DNA from: Melieria omissa
Lineage: Eukaryota > Arthropoda > Insecta > Diptera > Ulidiidae
Reading direction: 5' to 3'
Length of the DNA stretch: 64,000 bases
Assembly: GCA_963971225.1 (NCBI GenBank)
Contig: OZ020267.1
Location: 98,809,536 to 98,873,535 of the forward strand
Below the pieces are notes generated by a model. It worked only from the letters and a program-made list of their open reading frames with translations, made no database searches and was not told the DNA's origin. Shown in pieces: positions 23,114 to 36,153 of the stretch. Positions within the stretch are counted from its first letter, which is position 1, and every line of letters begins with the position of its first letter. The position numbers and the translations under genes were made by a program.

Positions 23114-26097
23114 CATCTCGATGGTACCATAAGTCTATACAAGAATTAGTTTTATGTACATCTCACACAGAAATTGATTCATTGAAAGAAACAAAATGAC
23201 GCATACCAATTAAAATGCTTCGCTCAATATTCAACATTTTGTGGTTAATTTATTGTATTTAAATTTTCTGCGATTGCTTTAGAAATTCTCATATTTCACA
23301 TTTTAACATTCAAAAAGATTGGGTGGTTTAGAAGATAATTTTGGTTTTGCAGTGTGAAATAAAACTAAATTTATTTTATGCAACGAATTAACTTCAATCA
23401 ATGATATATTTTCCATTTTGTGCCATTACCTTTTGCCATCTTTCTTTTTTTCTTTACCAAAAGTCTCCAAAGCGAAGTGTTCTAAACCAATTTTGATTTG
23501 GCCGTCATTAGTAGATCAAACAGAACTTTAGTTTAGTAAAAAATCTCCACAAAGAAATTTTTTAAACCAATTCTGTTAAGCAATTAAAACCATAAACTTT
23601 ACATATTTCTTTGTGAGCCTCAGGGGTTTTCTTATCTTTATACAATTTTACGAGTAAAAATATAGAAAAGAAATATATATAAAAAATTTTAGTTTTTCTA
23701 CTCGATTTATTTTGAATTAACAGCTGGAACCAAAATTGAGCGCAATTTGTTTTTGAAAGTTAGCTAAATGTAACAGCTATCAAATGTCAAAAGGAAAAAT
23801 TATAAACATGAAAAAATCCTTCAGAGCAAACTCAATGTCATCTGTAAGTGAAAACCTCAATTATTTTTTTGTTAAGGGGGTCGTCTAGTGTGAAGGCCGT
23901 ATTTTTATGCCTTTTTTGACAGTCATTATTAAAAAAACCAAACAATTTTTTTTAGTTTCTATCTTTTTGGTGAAACAAACTCTGATGCGTTCTTTTTTAG
24001 AAGAAGGCATTTCTTTGACAAAGTTCAAGTCATATTAAAATTTGTACTCGCATATCTCACAACACTCTTTTACGCATTCAATGATTTTATTGTTCACTCA
24101 ACATGTGTCATCAACATCAACACCCGGCAGCATGTTGCACATTGCAACAACCATCAACCAATTTGTCACCAATCACACAGTTGCGCGTTGCACTTTTTCG
24201 CCGACTTTGTCGCTAACCACCGACTCCAAGACGCATAGCGCACAATGGCCGCTGAAATCTGAAACCGTCAGCCAGCTGCCACTCAACTGGATTTTCCCTT
24301 GAAGTGTTTTATAAAAAACAATTACAACGCATTAAAATAGGAGCAGCAACACCCCAAACACTTTTAGTTGCCCGCACAATGGCTTTAAGTGTCACTACAC
24401 TTTTTTACAAACTGACTTTTCATAGTTCAACGTATGTGCGTGTGTGTGTGTGTTTGCTTGCGCTGTTACCTGACCAGCGACTTTAGTTCAATGTGCAACT
24501 TGGCTACTTGGCAACCGAAAGTGTGTAAGAGAGAAACGCACAGTTTTCAAGCGTTTTTAGCCATTTTAAACTAATTTGTTCGGTGTCAACTGAAGCGCTT
24601 TGGACCAGCTACCATTTAGCTTCGTTTCGTGTTATTGTACTCCGTCTATTGTTGGTTGTATGCCGGTTATTGTTGTTGTTGTTGTTTTATATGTTTCAAA
24701 GTGTTGTGTACTTGAGAAATGAGATTTTATTACCCGGGGCACTGTTTGTGTGTCTCTTTGGCAGTTTGCTGCTGTGCAAATTGCCTTGTAATGGCGCACA
24801 GCTTCAATGGCCACTTTGGTTATGGTCTGTTAAAAATGCTAAAAGCTATTTAACAGCTCCGAAGTGAACTGCGAAAAACCGCAGTTACGTGAATTTGAAA
24901 GAGTTTAACGCGTTTGAACGAATGCGAAATCAATGAGCAAACACATGTTTTTTGATAGAATTGTAATGTTTAATGGTCACCGAAATGAGGTTCTGAGAAA
25001 TGTAGAGATGTTTGTAAAATATTAAAATTGTAAAACTGTAAAATATCAAAGAAGAATTGCGTATATTCGAAAATTTCTAATTTTCAGATTTCATATAAAA
25101 ACTTATTATCTTATATTCGAATGACTTATGGGCTAATTTAAACAGATCTTTTTATTCAAAGATTTTTAAATGTAAAAGTTTACTTTTTTCTATATATGTT
25201 GTTCGCTTTATAACAAAATTAATTTTGCGAACAAAGATTTAATTTAGTTTTCCTCGTCGCCACTTGTAATCCTTCTTCATTATCTAAAAAAACGTGTCTT
25301 TAAAAGCTGCCAATCGGAATGAGAAGAACGAACAAATTTATAAAAGCTACAGCAACAATCCCAGGTGTGGCGTAACTTTATCAGGGATGATAATTACTAT
25401 AAGTGTATCCAACATATTTATGTGTATTGGTTTTTGTGCTTAGAAATTATCAGTTCAGAATATCATGGAACATGAGCTCGGGAGATCAACATTCAGATTT
25501 TTAAAAATGGATCCAAAGTTCAGATTATTGTATTCAAAGATTTCTCAATCAAAAGACTGTCAGATAATTGTAATTCGTATCATTTGAACACTATTCATTG
25601 AAAGAACATACAACTTTTTCTCAAAACTTTTATGTGACGATATAGTAGAACTGCTAAGACCGACCCTCAGTTTCGATTCACAGAAGTCTCTTTAGGCCAA
25701 ACACACGTCGATAACTCTTTCTACTCTGTTCCAATGTGTCTTTCAGCCCACTCCAGAGTCACAAAGTTACCACAAACAATTTTTTCAAGTTGGCCAGAAC
25801 GTTATTGCGCCAGTTTTGAGGTTATGGTTGTCTGCTGCATAATTTTCATCACTGTTTGATGGTCCAGTGAAATCTCTAAAATGTGATCTACACCCACAAT
25901 CAGTTAGTTTTCCTCTCAAAGGTGTGAATTGTTCTTAGTTCAATGTCGAAAAACTGAGGTAAGGCGGCTCCATCATCTGCCAAAAAAGCCTAAATATAGA
26001 AAACACAACTCAACTCACTTCTCAACTGCGGTCCTCTCCGCAAGCAATAAGACCCCTTTAAAAGTAAACTTGCCCTGGAATCGGCCTAAAACTGTAG
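23114..26097. other. Intronic, no gene recognised
   Basis: AT-rich. A (GT)n run lies near 24436-24452 and (TTG)n near 24670. ORFs at 24042..24302, 24304..24486 and 24583..24867 show no domains. Confidence 0.5.
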
Positions 26098-26528
26098 CAG
26101 TGTTGCCAGATACCTGAAATAAATATTTGAAAAATCTCCTAAAATTTTTCATAATTTTTGCCATTATAAACTATGGAATTAAACTTCTCATAAAAAAATT
26201 AAAATACTTTTTTATATTATGGCAGCTTTTTTTCATTTAGCTTCAGCTTAACAGCAACTTAACAACTCAGCACAAACAAAACATATAAAAACTTTGATTG
26301 GTATGGAATTCGCTTTTGTAAAATTCATTCATTCATTGCATAAATTTTCACTTTGAAGTCTAAAATTTATTTAAATTAAACTGGACGCTTTAGATTTCAA
26401 TATTCAAGGCTTCAGTGCGACTAACGATGTCAAATGTATCAGCATCAAAATCTCCTAAACAAATCTTCCTCCTAAAAGACTAAAAATTTTCTAAATCTAG
26501 GAGGAAATCTCCTGATCTGGCAACACTG
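26098..26528 (+). mobile_element. hAT-type MITE, family A, copy 3
   Basis: 431 bp from CAGTGTTGCCAGATACC to ATCTGGCAACACTG; the inverted ends CAGTGTTGCCAGAT are perfect over 14 bases. Flanks are AACTGTAG (26090-26097) and AACTGTAC (26529-26536), an 8-bp target duplication with 7 of 8 matches, the hAT-superfamily size. No coding capacity. Confidence 0.9.
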
Positions 26529-27056
26529 AACTGTACATTTATTTCACATTTCTAAAAATTTCTCTCTCCTAAACTTTCTTCTAAACAAATCTTCTTCCTA
26601 AAAATTCTCCTAAGAGGCCAAAAATTTCCTAAATCTAGGAGGAAACCTCTTGATCTGGCAACACTGAACTGTAGATTCCTTTCAACTGTCTAAACATTTA
26701 TATCTGCTAAACTTTTTGCTAAACAAAAAATTCTCCCAAAAGACCAACAATTTCATAAATCTTGAAGGAAATCTTCTGATCTGGCAACACTGAACTGTAG
26801 ATTTATTTCACATGTCTAAAAATTTCTCTCTGCTAAGCTTTCTTCTAAACAAATCTTCTTTCTAAAAATTCTCCTAAGAGGCCAAAAATTTCCTAAATCA
26901 AGGAGGAAATTTCCTGTTCTGGCAACACTGAACTGTACATTCCTTTCAACTGTCTAAACATTTATCTCCCCTAAACTTTTTGCTAAACAAAAAATGCTCC
27001 CAAAAGACCAACAATTTCATAAATCTGGAAGGAAATCTTCTGATCTGGCAACAATG
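26529..27056 (+). repeat. Higher-order tandem array derived from the MITE 3' end
   Basis: The sequence CTGGCAACACTG that ends the MITE at 26528 recurs ending at 26666, 26792, 26930 and 27056. The spacings are 138, 126, 138 and 126 bases. The 264-base dimer is therefore present twice. Each monomer begins with AACTGTA, the MITE target duplication, then about 60 bases of non-MITE sequence, then about 75 bases matching the MITE terminus. Confidence 0.9.
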
Positions 27057-30000
27057 AACTGTCGATTCCTTTTAACTGTCTAACAATTTCTCACACAACA
27101 ATGGTGGGAACTAAACTTTAGTGTCTAATAAGATTTTTAACTCAGTTTGGCTGAGAACCGGCTAATCCTATAGGCTCGCATGGACTCTTTTCAAGTCCTT
27201 AGCGTTACCAGATGGAAGTTCTTGACATTGCAAATAACCGTACAGATAAATATATATAAATGTTTATAAACATTCAATTAGTTATTCTTCCCTCTACAAG
27301 AAATCAATCTACTTTCCATTGCTGACTTGCGGCTAACTGCTTTCATCAGCTCCAAATTCCCATCATAACTTGTCTTCTTTAAAATGTGAGTCAACTTTCA
27401 ACAAACATTTCAACTATATATGTATTTGTTTTTATGTTCACAATTACCAGCATTTACCCGAAACGCATTTCAAAGCAAATTGTCCACAATTTCGTCACTC
27501 GCTGCGTAAATCTAAACGATGCTGCGCCGCCATTGCCGCACCAGGCGACACCAATAAACTCCAAAACATCACAACAACAACAACAACACCAACCAACCAA
27601 ACTTTTAACTATCAACTCTACAATGGCAATTGGATATCCAACTTGTTGCTGCTGCTGCCAACTTTGTTGTTGTTCTTGTAAAAATTTTTGCTGTTGCACT
27701 CGCCACAACTTCAACTGCTGCCACATGCAGTGACTTTCTATTCCTTTGTCTCTGTTGTGTTTGGTATCGCTGCTGGACTCACTCCTGGCTGCCAACAATT
27801 TTTCGTACAGCTTGTTAAAGCCTTTGGCTGTTGTTGTAATTATTCTTGTAGCCACATTATTGTTATTGTTGTCGTTGTGTTTGCGGTTTTGCGACTGCGC
27901 CTCATGTTGCAGCGTGTGGGTGTTGATTATTATTGTTATTATTTTTCAGCTTCCGTTTTTTTTAGTTAGTAACACAAAACAACAACAACAACAGCAATGG
28001 ACAACGGCAATAACCAGTAGCAATGGTCGGTTGTCATTCTCATTGTCACGGTTGCATTGCTGCGCGAACAGATAAGACATCTTGAGGTTGCCGCACGCCA
28101 GCAATTTCTTCATTCGTTCGTTCGTTGGTTCGTTTTCTTTCTTTTTGCATTTTTCTTTTGTTGATGAATGGGAGAAAACTGGATTTTAACGGGTACGTCA
28201 AAGCAACAAAACAAAAAAAAACGGCAAACATATTTTACACTTTGTCATTTCAATGGTTGAATTGATGATTTCGGCAAGCAGCATGAAACTGGCGCCGCGG
28301 CCGAGACGCGGCATGCGAGTGTGTTGCTAAACATTTGTAGCCAATATTGTAGAATGTTGCATGTGCATTGTAAAGTGTGTGCACTCGAAGCAAGCGAAAA
28401 CTGCTATTTCATCATTGAGTCCCGTCACTAATGATGCCAAGCATTTTTGAAGCTATGTTTGTGGGTAATAAAACAAATTTAGGCCCATTTGCAAGGCAAA
28501 CAAACGCGTCAACAACCTGCATTAAGGTAAGAAAAAAATCAACATTTTGACCCCAGTTTATGCGCTGTCGGTCAGTGTTGCCAACACAATGCACTTAACA
28601 ACAAAACAACAGCGCCACAATGGTGTGTAACATTAACAACTGCAGCCTCAAAGTTGAGTTGAACCTAATGTGTTTTTTGCACTTTATGAACTTTTAATGG
28701 ATATAAATTTTGTAAGCAAATAACAAGTTGCAAAGTGTGCTTGTGAAAACGCCCATAATTACCTGTGTATATGAGTCTATATGTCACATAAGTAAACTTT
28801 TATATACAAGCAATTTGTAATTGTGTAGAAAAGGATGAAAAAGCGAGAAAAATACTTATAATGACTTACTTATAATGATAAGTAAATAAATAATTAGTTT
28901 TACTTAATTTTTACTTGTTTTAATTAATTTAGCCTTGGAACATAAATTCTAAGAAACTATTTAAGAAAGCTAGAGAAAGATAATACAAAAGACATACAAA
29001 AACTTACTTCAGAAGGCATCGGTGAGAAAACTGAAAGTTTATTCTATCCAGAAGCGCGGGACTGTCTGCAATTGCATTGGCTCTTTTAAAAGCTAAGAAG
29101 ATGGAGAAGATAAATCTTCTTCTATCAAGATTTGTTTTATTTAAAATTATTCAATGTGGTCTAAATGATAAAAGAAGCACAACTGAGAGAACGCATACCA
29201 ATTAAAAACTCGTTTTAATTTGTTGTGAGTTACTAAAATGAGAAAAAGAAGATTTCCAGTTAAAAGAGGCACGTGACAAGCTGATGCTTCTTTGCAAAAT
29301 TCTGTGCTTTTAATGGGAATTTAAAATAAGACTTGCATCGAAAAAACTCTCGTCGACACTTATCAGAATATCGGTTTGACTACTAAAGGTCACTTATAGG
29401 TTAGATGGAAAAATTAACTAAAGATGTTTAACAAAAAATTGAGAAAATGTTTTTTATTGAGATGAAAGTTTCCTGAGAGTTCATTTTCCAGCTGCAAAAT
29501 ATGTAAGTTGTAGAAAAATGTTCTTTGAACAGTTTTTTGAATTAATTTATATCATGATAATTGAAAGAACTTCACTGTACAGAAGTTCGTTAAAACAAAG
29601 ATGTTCTGAAATTTGTGTCTTCTTTCGAAAAGTTACTTTACCATCTTAATTATTATTCTCCTCCTCGCTTACAGCGGGTGCCACATATTGAAAACACCAA
29701 CCACCGATTTGTTTGTTGCGCAACATTTTCAAAACGTGCTCACGTCGAACCATTTCAGCGCCATGGTTCAGTGGAATTCTATCTCGAATTAACTGAAAAT
29801 CATACGTTCACATGCAAGAATCCTTCATGTACCATTTCACTCGCCCTGGCCTCCCTTTGCGCCCTCGTTTCCATGCTCCGGCAGACAACGAGCTCAACAC
29901 GGTTACAAAATCACCTGAAGAAAACGCATATTTAAAAATAGCCAGTGGCAACATAATGTGGCAGCCAACACAATAAAAGCAAATGACCAACAAGCGACAA

Positions 30001-30600
30001 TCAACAGCAGCAGCAACAACAACCATTCTGACAAGCAGCAAAATCTAACAAAATGCAACAGTGTACGCTGCAGCCAAAAAGATATCGCATTACTAATAAA
30101 TTTTCCACAACGTTGCATTTATGTTGTGCGTATGGAAGCCAAAAACAACAACAACAAACGACCAGCATGCAGCATCGTACTACACACACACACACACACA
30201 CACTTAGCGTTTTGAATGTCACAGCGCTGCAAGCAGAGAAACAAAAAGCACACAGCACTAACGCAGCAGCGCGACTGACATTGTCAACTTGTAGCTGTTG
30301 CTGGTGTCCCGCTTGTCCAGCAACTGTTGCCACTGACAGTGCACATATCTACAAAAACAAAAAGCAAGAAACCCAACAACCAAAAAAGATACGCGTGATC
30401 TACGATGACATTCTGCTGCATCACGCAGCCGCAATAAATTCGCTTGTGCCGCTGTTTGTCTCCTCTCTTCAGGTGTTGCCAGCATTGCGGCGAGGTGACA
30501 AATTCGAATCTCACCGCAGCCGCAGCCACTGCCAAGCTGACATAATTTAAAACGTGCAGAAAGTCAAGCTGCGCTTTTAGGCAGATAACAAAATTTCAAT
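27057..30600. other. Intronic, no gene recognised; CAA/TTG-rich patches
   Basis: CAA and CTG/TTG trinucleotide clusters lie at 27560-27680, 27840-28000 and 29990-30160, with a (CA)n run at 30181-30205. ORFs here, such as 27386..27855, are poly-Cys/Gln artefacts of these repeats. The ORF at 29615..29935 is discussed among the rejected items. Confidence 0.5.
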
Positions 30601-30624
30601 TACCCGCCGCTTTTACGGCCATTG

Positions 30625-30700
30625 CCGCACAAACTGACACTTATGACAGCCGGTAGTTGACAGCTGACAGCTGCGCAACTGGCCAGCTGTGCGCATCTTT
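30625..30700. promoter_or_regulatory. Candidate cis-regulatory cluster: CAGCTG and TGACAG words
   Basis: Three CAGCTG E-boxes lie within 29 bases (30661-30666, 30668-30673, 30684-30689). Around them are three TGACAG words of the Meis/Homothorax type. Known binding preferences make this a plausible enhancer piece inside the gene; function is inference only. Confidence 0.3.
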
Positions 30701-32191
30701 CTGGCGCCATTTCCTCAGCGCAGCAGAGTCAGGGGGGCGGCATGCAATTTCGCCCAATAAAATTTAATTTTATGTCTGCAATTTATCGGCGCGCCATGAA
30801 TTTCGCGGCCACTTGTCGCACTCTGGCGGCAGTCACCTTCAAACTGTGCGCCATTCAAGTGACAGTCCCGATTAGAAATCAAGTAATTATCGACAAGACT
30901 CGACGCTGCGCGCTTCTGCAGCGAAAGTTGTTGTAATTTATGGCACAGGCGCGCAACAGCCGACAGCTTTCTTCCGCCGCAGTGACGTGCGGGCCAAGAA
31001 GCGCAGCAGCAGCAGCAGCCGGCAACACATTAATTGCGGCAAAATGTTCTGCACTCGAGTGCAAAACTGTGTTTGGCCGCAACGCTTTTGCGCGATTTTC
31101 TAATTTATGCACACGACGCGGCAAGATTTATTGTTGCGGCACGAATGCTGGCAACATTTTGCTAATCCAGCATTGACATCGGAACGTTGGGCACATACGG
31201 GGCGAGTACAGAGAATATAGTAGAGAATCTGTCCAGACAGACAGATAGACAGTCAAGCGAAAGGCTAAAATTTTTATTGAGAACTGCTAGTTGGTTTTGC
31301 AACATGTTGCAATACATTCGAGGGCAGTAGAGCAAATGTTGCTGAACCCAAATGTCTCATTTCAGTATGCAATCCTACTTGAAATGCATTGAAAAATAAT
31401 ATTTTCGTTTTTCATGTACTTTGTTCTACAAGTTTTCCAAACACTTTGTGGCACATTGCATGTTTACAGCCTCATTAGTCCGACAGTCGAGTTGAATAAT
31501 GTGCAAACATTGCCGACAAATGTAATTTTTCGCATTCAATTTATTTACAAATCACAACAAGATATCTTAATTACAACTTAACTGAGAGGTAAGTATTTAC
31601 AAGCGGCTTGTTTGCATTTTGCAGACACATTGGCGGCATTTGAGCGATGAGTGGCGAGCCAATGGGGCAACACTGGCTGCTGACTGATGAGGTCAAAGCG
31701 GTGATTTATGACTGTTGCTGCCGTCATTGAGCAATAAAACGACGCAACAACTTGCCGACTACATGCGGCATGTGTGGAAAGGGAAAGTGTACATTAAAAT
31801 GTTGCACAACATTTTGAGGTGAAGAGTGCAGAAAAACACTCTGAGCAACAGAACAAAGTGGAGAGTTGTGTTAACAAAACGTGCAACTGTTTATTGTTAT
31901 TTTATAACTCTGAGTAAAAACATAAATAGATGAATAAACAGAAACAGGTATTCACGATATGTGAATAGCACAGTGTAAATTAAATGGTGAATGAACTTTT
32001 TAACGTTATGCGAATACGATCACTGATCTTTCAATGATGAACAACGTGAAGCAATATTGACGTTTGCACATTCAAACGCCCAGAACAGGGCGTAAGTGAC
32101 AATTGTCAACGGTTAAGTAAACGCAAACGAAACCAAAATGAACAATGATTTTTGAAAAGGAGATTCTTATAAAAGCAGCGGGCTTTTCACT
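30701..32191. other. Intronic, no gene recognised
   Basis: Mixed composition. Short ORFs at 30742..31176 on both strands lack motifs. A (CAG)n patch lies near 31003-31020, and ACAGACAGATAGACAG near 31233. Confidence 0.5.
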
Positions 32192-32353
32192 CAGGGGGCG
32201 AATTCAGAAAAACGTTTTGAGGAGGGTTTCAAAAATTAATTCTTTAATATTCATAAATGTTTAAATGTTTTTAATTTGTATTTAGTTTTAAAATCGACCA
32301 TAATATTTCGGGGCAGGTTTCAACACCCAAAACCACCCCTGAGTCCGCCACTG
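32192..32353. mobile_element. hAT-like MITE, type C
   Basis: 162 bp from CAGGGGGCGAATTC to TGAGTCCGCCACTG. The ends are imperfect inverted repeats (the right end reads CAGTGGCGGACTCAG in reverse). Flanks are TTTTCACT (32184-32191) and ATTTCACT (32354-32361), 7 of 8 matching. No coding capacity. Confidence 0.65.
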
Positions 32354-34769
32354 ATTTCACTATCACCGACCACTGATTGGTTTTCAATTCTAGCATGGGC
32401 CAGGGTTGCCTTAAGATCGAAAGAAAACTGTATTGGAATTGTGGTCGAAAATTCGAAAGACGCAAAAATATAACAAATTTGCAACCTTCATGTCCTTCAT
32501 TAATGTTTCCCATTGTCACCGTTCGTGAATACCACTACTGTCAAAAAAACATTCAAGCATTCATTATAGCTTCAAGCATATAAGGTTTGTTGCTCACCAG
32601 CATTAATGTTTATTATGTATAAAATTGAGTGCAGAGCGCTAAAAAAGAAGCAGAAAATTTACAAAAAAATAGTCACAACTGGCTTAAAAAATAGTCCAAA
32701 TTTTTAAGTTGCCATTTGGTATTGTCTACCATTTGCAATTAATTGCAACTATTTAACACAAATATTTCAAATTATTGAGCTAATCAGCTCAACATCAACA
32801 ACAACAACAAAAACTCAAATAAATTCAACAACAACTGTGACCAGCTGTCAAAAAGCAAGCGAAACAAAAAAGCAACAACAACAACAATTTAAGTCCACCG
32901 AAAAGTAAGATCAATTTAACACAGCAATTGCGCATGATTGCAGCAATGCAGCAACCAACAACAACAACTATAACAACCTGAAAATGCATTGCTGCGACTG
33001 TCACATTGACACAAAAGTCGCAGCACTAATCCGGCGGCGCACTCATGTGTGCTGACTGCAACTTCTACTAAAACAACAACAACCAATTTAACAACAATAA
33101 CAACAACTAGCAGCAACAGACAGACGGCAACACAGCGTCAACGACATTCCTATGTCCATAAAAATGTCAACGAGATCGTAAACAAAAACACCAACAAAAT
33201 CGCAACCTCAACCAATACAATACAACAACAACAGCAAACGCAATAACAACCACAATAATAATAACAATAAAACCAACAACAAAAACTGCAATGCTTACTG
33301 CAACCGCCATAATAATAAAAGCGCAGCCGCGAATGTTGTGGCCGAGTGCGAAGAACATGCAACGACAGTAGGGGGAAGGGGGAGTGCACAGTAGAAAAGA
33401 GAGCGGGCGGAGGGATGTTGTTGGCCAGTCTGTGCGACGGGCAACACTTAAAAACTGGACGCATTGGCGCATTTTGCGGCTCCATGCAGTCTGTACGGGT
33501 TTTAGCCGCAATGCGGAATGTGAACGTAAATAAAAACAAAGCAAATTATTATTTAAGCACTGCAACAACAACAACAATAGCAAACAGACTTGCGCTCATA
33601 CACAGCGAACAGCACATTAGAGCAGTCGGCCCGCAGCAAATCAGGTCGCAATGTTTGGGCCTTACGCAGCGTTGCCACATGTTCGAAAAGTATTGGAAGA
33701 TTGTTACTTTGCTCCGTTGCCACAGCAAATGTGTCAATTGAAGGCACGCAAATCGCATTTTACTCGTTATAAAAATTGCAATTAACCAGACACATCGAAC
33801 ATAACCGCACTTTTCTGTTGGCGGATTAACGGCAGTTGGCGCGCATTTGCCAATTGTTGCTGAAATACTAACCGCAGCACAATTTTAATGCCACCAGTTG
33901 GACAACCTAAAAGCCGAACAGACGCGCGGACGCGCACACCGGCCGGCCACAGTATTGCAACATCGTTGTGGGCAACAACAACGACGCATATAAATAACAA
34001 CATAAAACACCAACAGCTGTCAAATTTGTCAGCAGGGGGTTGAGCAATTAAAAACGACATGTCATTTTATGCAAATTCCAAAAAACATAATAAAATAAAT
34101 TCAAAACCGAACAACGACAACAAACAAATGCAAGAAGAAGAAGAAGAAAAACAGCACACCGCAACATGAAAACCACGGAAAAGTGTGCAGAGATACGGAA
34201 AATATGTATGTATTTACAAAAAAAAAGAAGCGAAGAAGCAAAAATGAGGAGTTGAAAAAAAAGTTGCGCATAAAACTGTCAATTGACGCAAGGAAACGCG
34301 CCACAATGCACCAACGAATCAAGCGTACCAACAGCAACGTTTGACTGTCAGGCTGCTTCAACGCCAAAACCTACAACAACAAAACCAACGCATAGTGCTA
34401 TTCGAGCCAACCATGCAGTCGGCGTTAAATCTGCGTGTGAGTTTTTAATGCCGAAACCTAACCTCACTTCACTTCGCACGCGGAGCCAACTTAATCTAAC
34501 GGTTTTATCACTCTGTCGCGTCGTGTTGTTGGCGGTTTTTTTGGGGGGTTTTTTTGTTTTGGTTAGTTACTGGCCGGAGCATAAAAGTTAATTAACTGCA
34601 AATCGTAAAATTTAATAACGTTAGCATTAATTAGACAGAAATTTACATTTGACATTTCTTAATTGATTACCCGCTCGCACACTCGCAACACTCGACGGCC
34701 TGCCGATTGCTGGAAAGCGCCGAGGCTGGAAAGCGAAAGGCGAGTGATTAACGCGCTGTAAGCTGAGGC
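32354..34769. other. Intronic, CAA-rich, no gene recognised
   Basis: (CAA)n and AACAATAACAA tracts are dense from 32790 to 33310 and again at 33560-33990. A GAAGAAGAAGAAGAA run lies at 34133-34150. ORFs on both strands (for example 33150..33583 minus) are low-complexity shadows. Confidence 0.55.
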
Positions 34770-35470
34770 AGACATGTTCGCGTTGTAAGGACGCCAATGG
34801 GCTAGAACGACGTTCCTGTGTTAAGGGTTGTCAGAGTTCTGCAATTTTTGGGTTAAGTTCTGAAAGTTATGCTCAGTTAAGTTGGAGTGCAGAAGTTGGT
34901 GTTGTAAGGACACCAATGGGCAAGAACAACGTTCTAGGGTTGCCAGAATTCTGAAATTTTCGGGTGAAGTGTTAAAAGCCTATTGAGCTAGATCAATGTT
35001 ATAGTGCTTAGGGTTGCCAGAGTTCTGCAATTTTCGAGAGAAGTTCTAAAATTTGTTATCAGTCGTCAAGTTGGGGTATACAAGTTGGCATTGTAAAGAT
35101 GCCATTGTGTTGGAACGACTTTCTTGTGCTAAGGGTTGCCAGAGTTTTGCAATTTTTGGGTTGTCCTAAAAATGTTTCCAGTCGTCAAGTTGGGGTATAC
35201 AAATTGACATTTAAAGGACATAAATTAACTAGATTGATGTTATTGTGCATAGGGCTGCCAAGTTTCTGCAGTTTTAGAATTAATTAAGGAATACAAAACA
35301 ATTTTAAATCAATCATCAATAAGCTAGAGCGACTTTCATGCCATTAGGGTTGCCAAAAGTCTCAAGTTTTTGGAGTTCACGAGTCTAGAAACATATTTAA
35401 TCAATCGCCAATAAGCTTGAATGACAACCACGTGTTTAGAGCCTCCAAATTACTGAATTTCTTGATTAAT
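34770..35470. repeat. Degenerate tandem array with GGGTTGCCAGAGTTCTG core
   Basis: The core GGGTTGCCAGAGTTCTGCAATTTT recurs at 34825, 34937, 35011, 35133, 35252 and 35347, with spacing between 74 and 122 bases. Shared blocks include GTCGTCAAGTTGGGGTATAC and GAACGAC. Copies decay rightwards; an isolated AGGGTTGCCGAATTC is seen at about 35970. Confidence 0.8.
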
Positions 35471-35735
35471 GAAGAGACTCCAAATATTTTTAATTAGTCC
35501 TTAATATCTTAGAAAAAGCTACAGAATTAATCACAAAATTCCTAAATTTGTTGGGTTAAGTAATTCGTTCAAAACATTTTTAACACTAGAAAGCCCAAGA
35601 TTGTCAAAAATCATATCATTAAAGTCTTCTTTAAGATACTCTTCAGTGAATTTTATTAATTTTTTTTTTACTAATTTAGACACGAACATAAAAAATATTC
35701 TTAAAAATGTTTAACCCTATTTTGTAAAATGATTC

Positions 35736-35880
35736 CAGTGGCGCACACAGGGAGAAGAGCGAGCTTCAAACTCGCCAAATACAAAAATTTGTAATGCAAA
35801 ATATGGTTTCAAATGTAAGGGAGCTCAAAAGTTGAACGCAAAACCCTTTGCCCCAAAATGAAATCCTGTGTGTGCCACTA
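35736..35880. mobile_element. hAT-like MITE, family B, copy 2
   Basis: 145 bp from CAGTGGCGCACACAG to CTGTGTGTGCCACTA. Flanks are AATGATTC (35728-35735) and CATGATTC (35881-35888), an 8-bp target duplication matching at 7 of 8 bases. It shares the interior with the copy at 15189. Confidence 0.85.
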
Positions 35881-36031
35881 CATGATTCCATATGGGTATT
35901 TAAAGTACGTTGGATTGGCTGGGTATTCTAGTGTTAATCAATCGTCAGTAAGTAAATGACGTTCATGTATTTAGGGTTGCCGAATTCCCCTAAGTTTTGT
36001 GTTAATAAATGTGTTTAGATCGCTAAACACT

Positions 36032-36153
36032 GCCGGTCGCGCAGCTCTCAGAAATTAATATTGTCAATCATATTGTATTGTGCGCGTCCCTTTATGTGTT
36101 TATATGTACGGATGGCAACCCTGGCCATCCCGAAGGGAGCTTGCGCGACCGGC
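36032..36153. repeat. Inverted repeat pair, GC-rich arms
   Basis: GCCGGTCGCGCAGCTCTC (36032-36049) is mirrored by GGGAGCTTGCGCGACCGGC (36135-36153), with about 85 bases between. The GC-rich arms stand out in AT-rich DNA. They could be ends of a small element or a hairpin; no target duplication is evident. Confidence 0.55.

Noticed and set aside
28568..28595. CAGTGTTGCCAACAC as another hAT MITE end
   Set aside because: No opposite terminus or target duplication; the word is a short partial palindrome.
29615..29935. Open frame ending STRLQNHLKKTH, reminiscent of a BED or C2H2 zinc finger
   Set aside because: The required C-x2-C pair is not present at the right distance (only CKNPSC farther upstream), so the likeness is too short to call.
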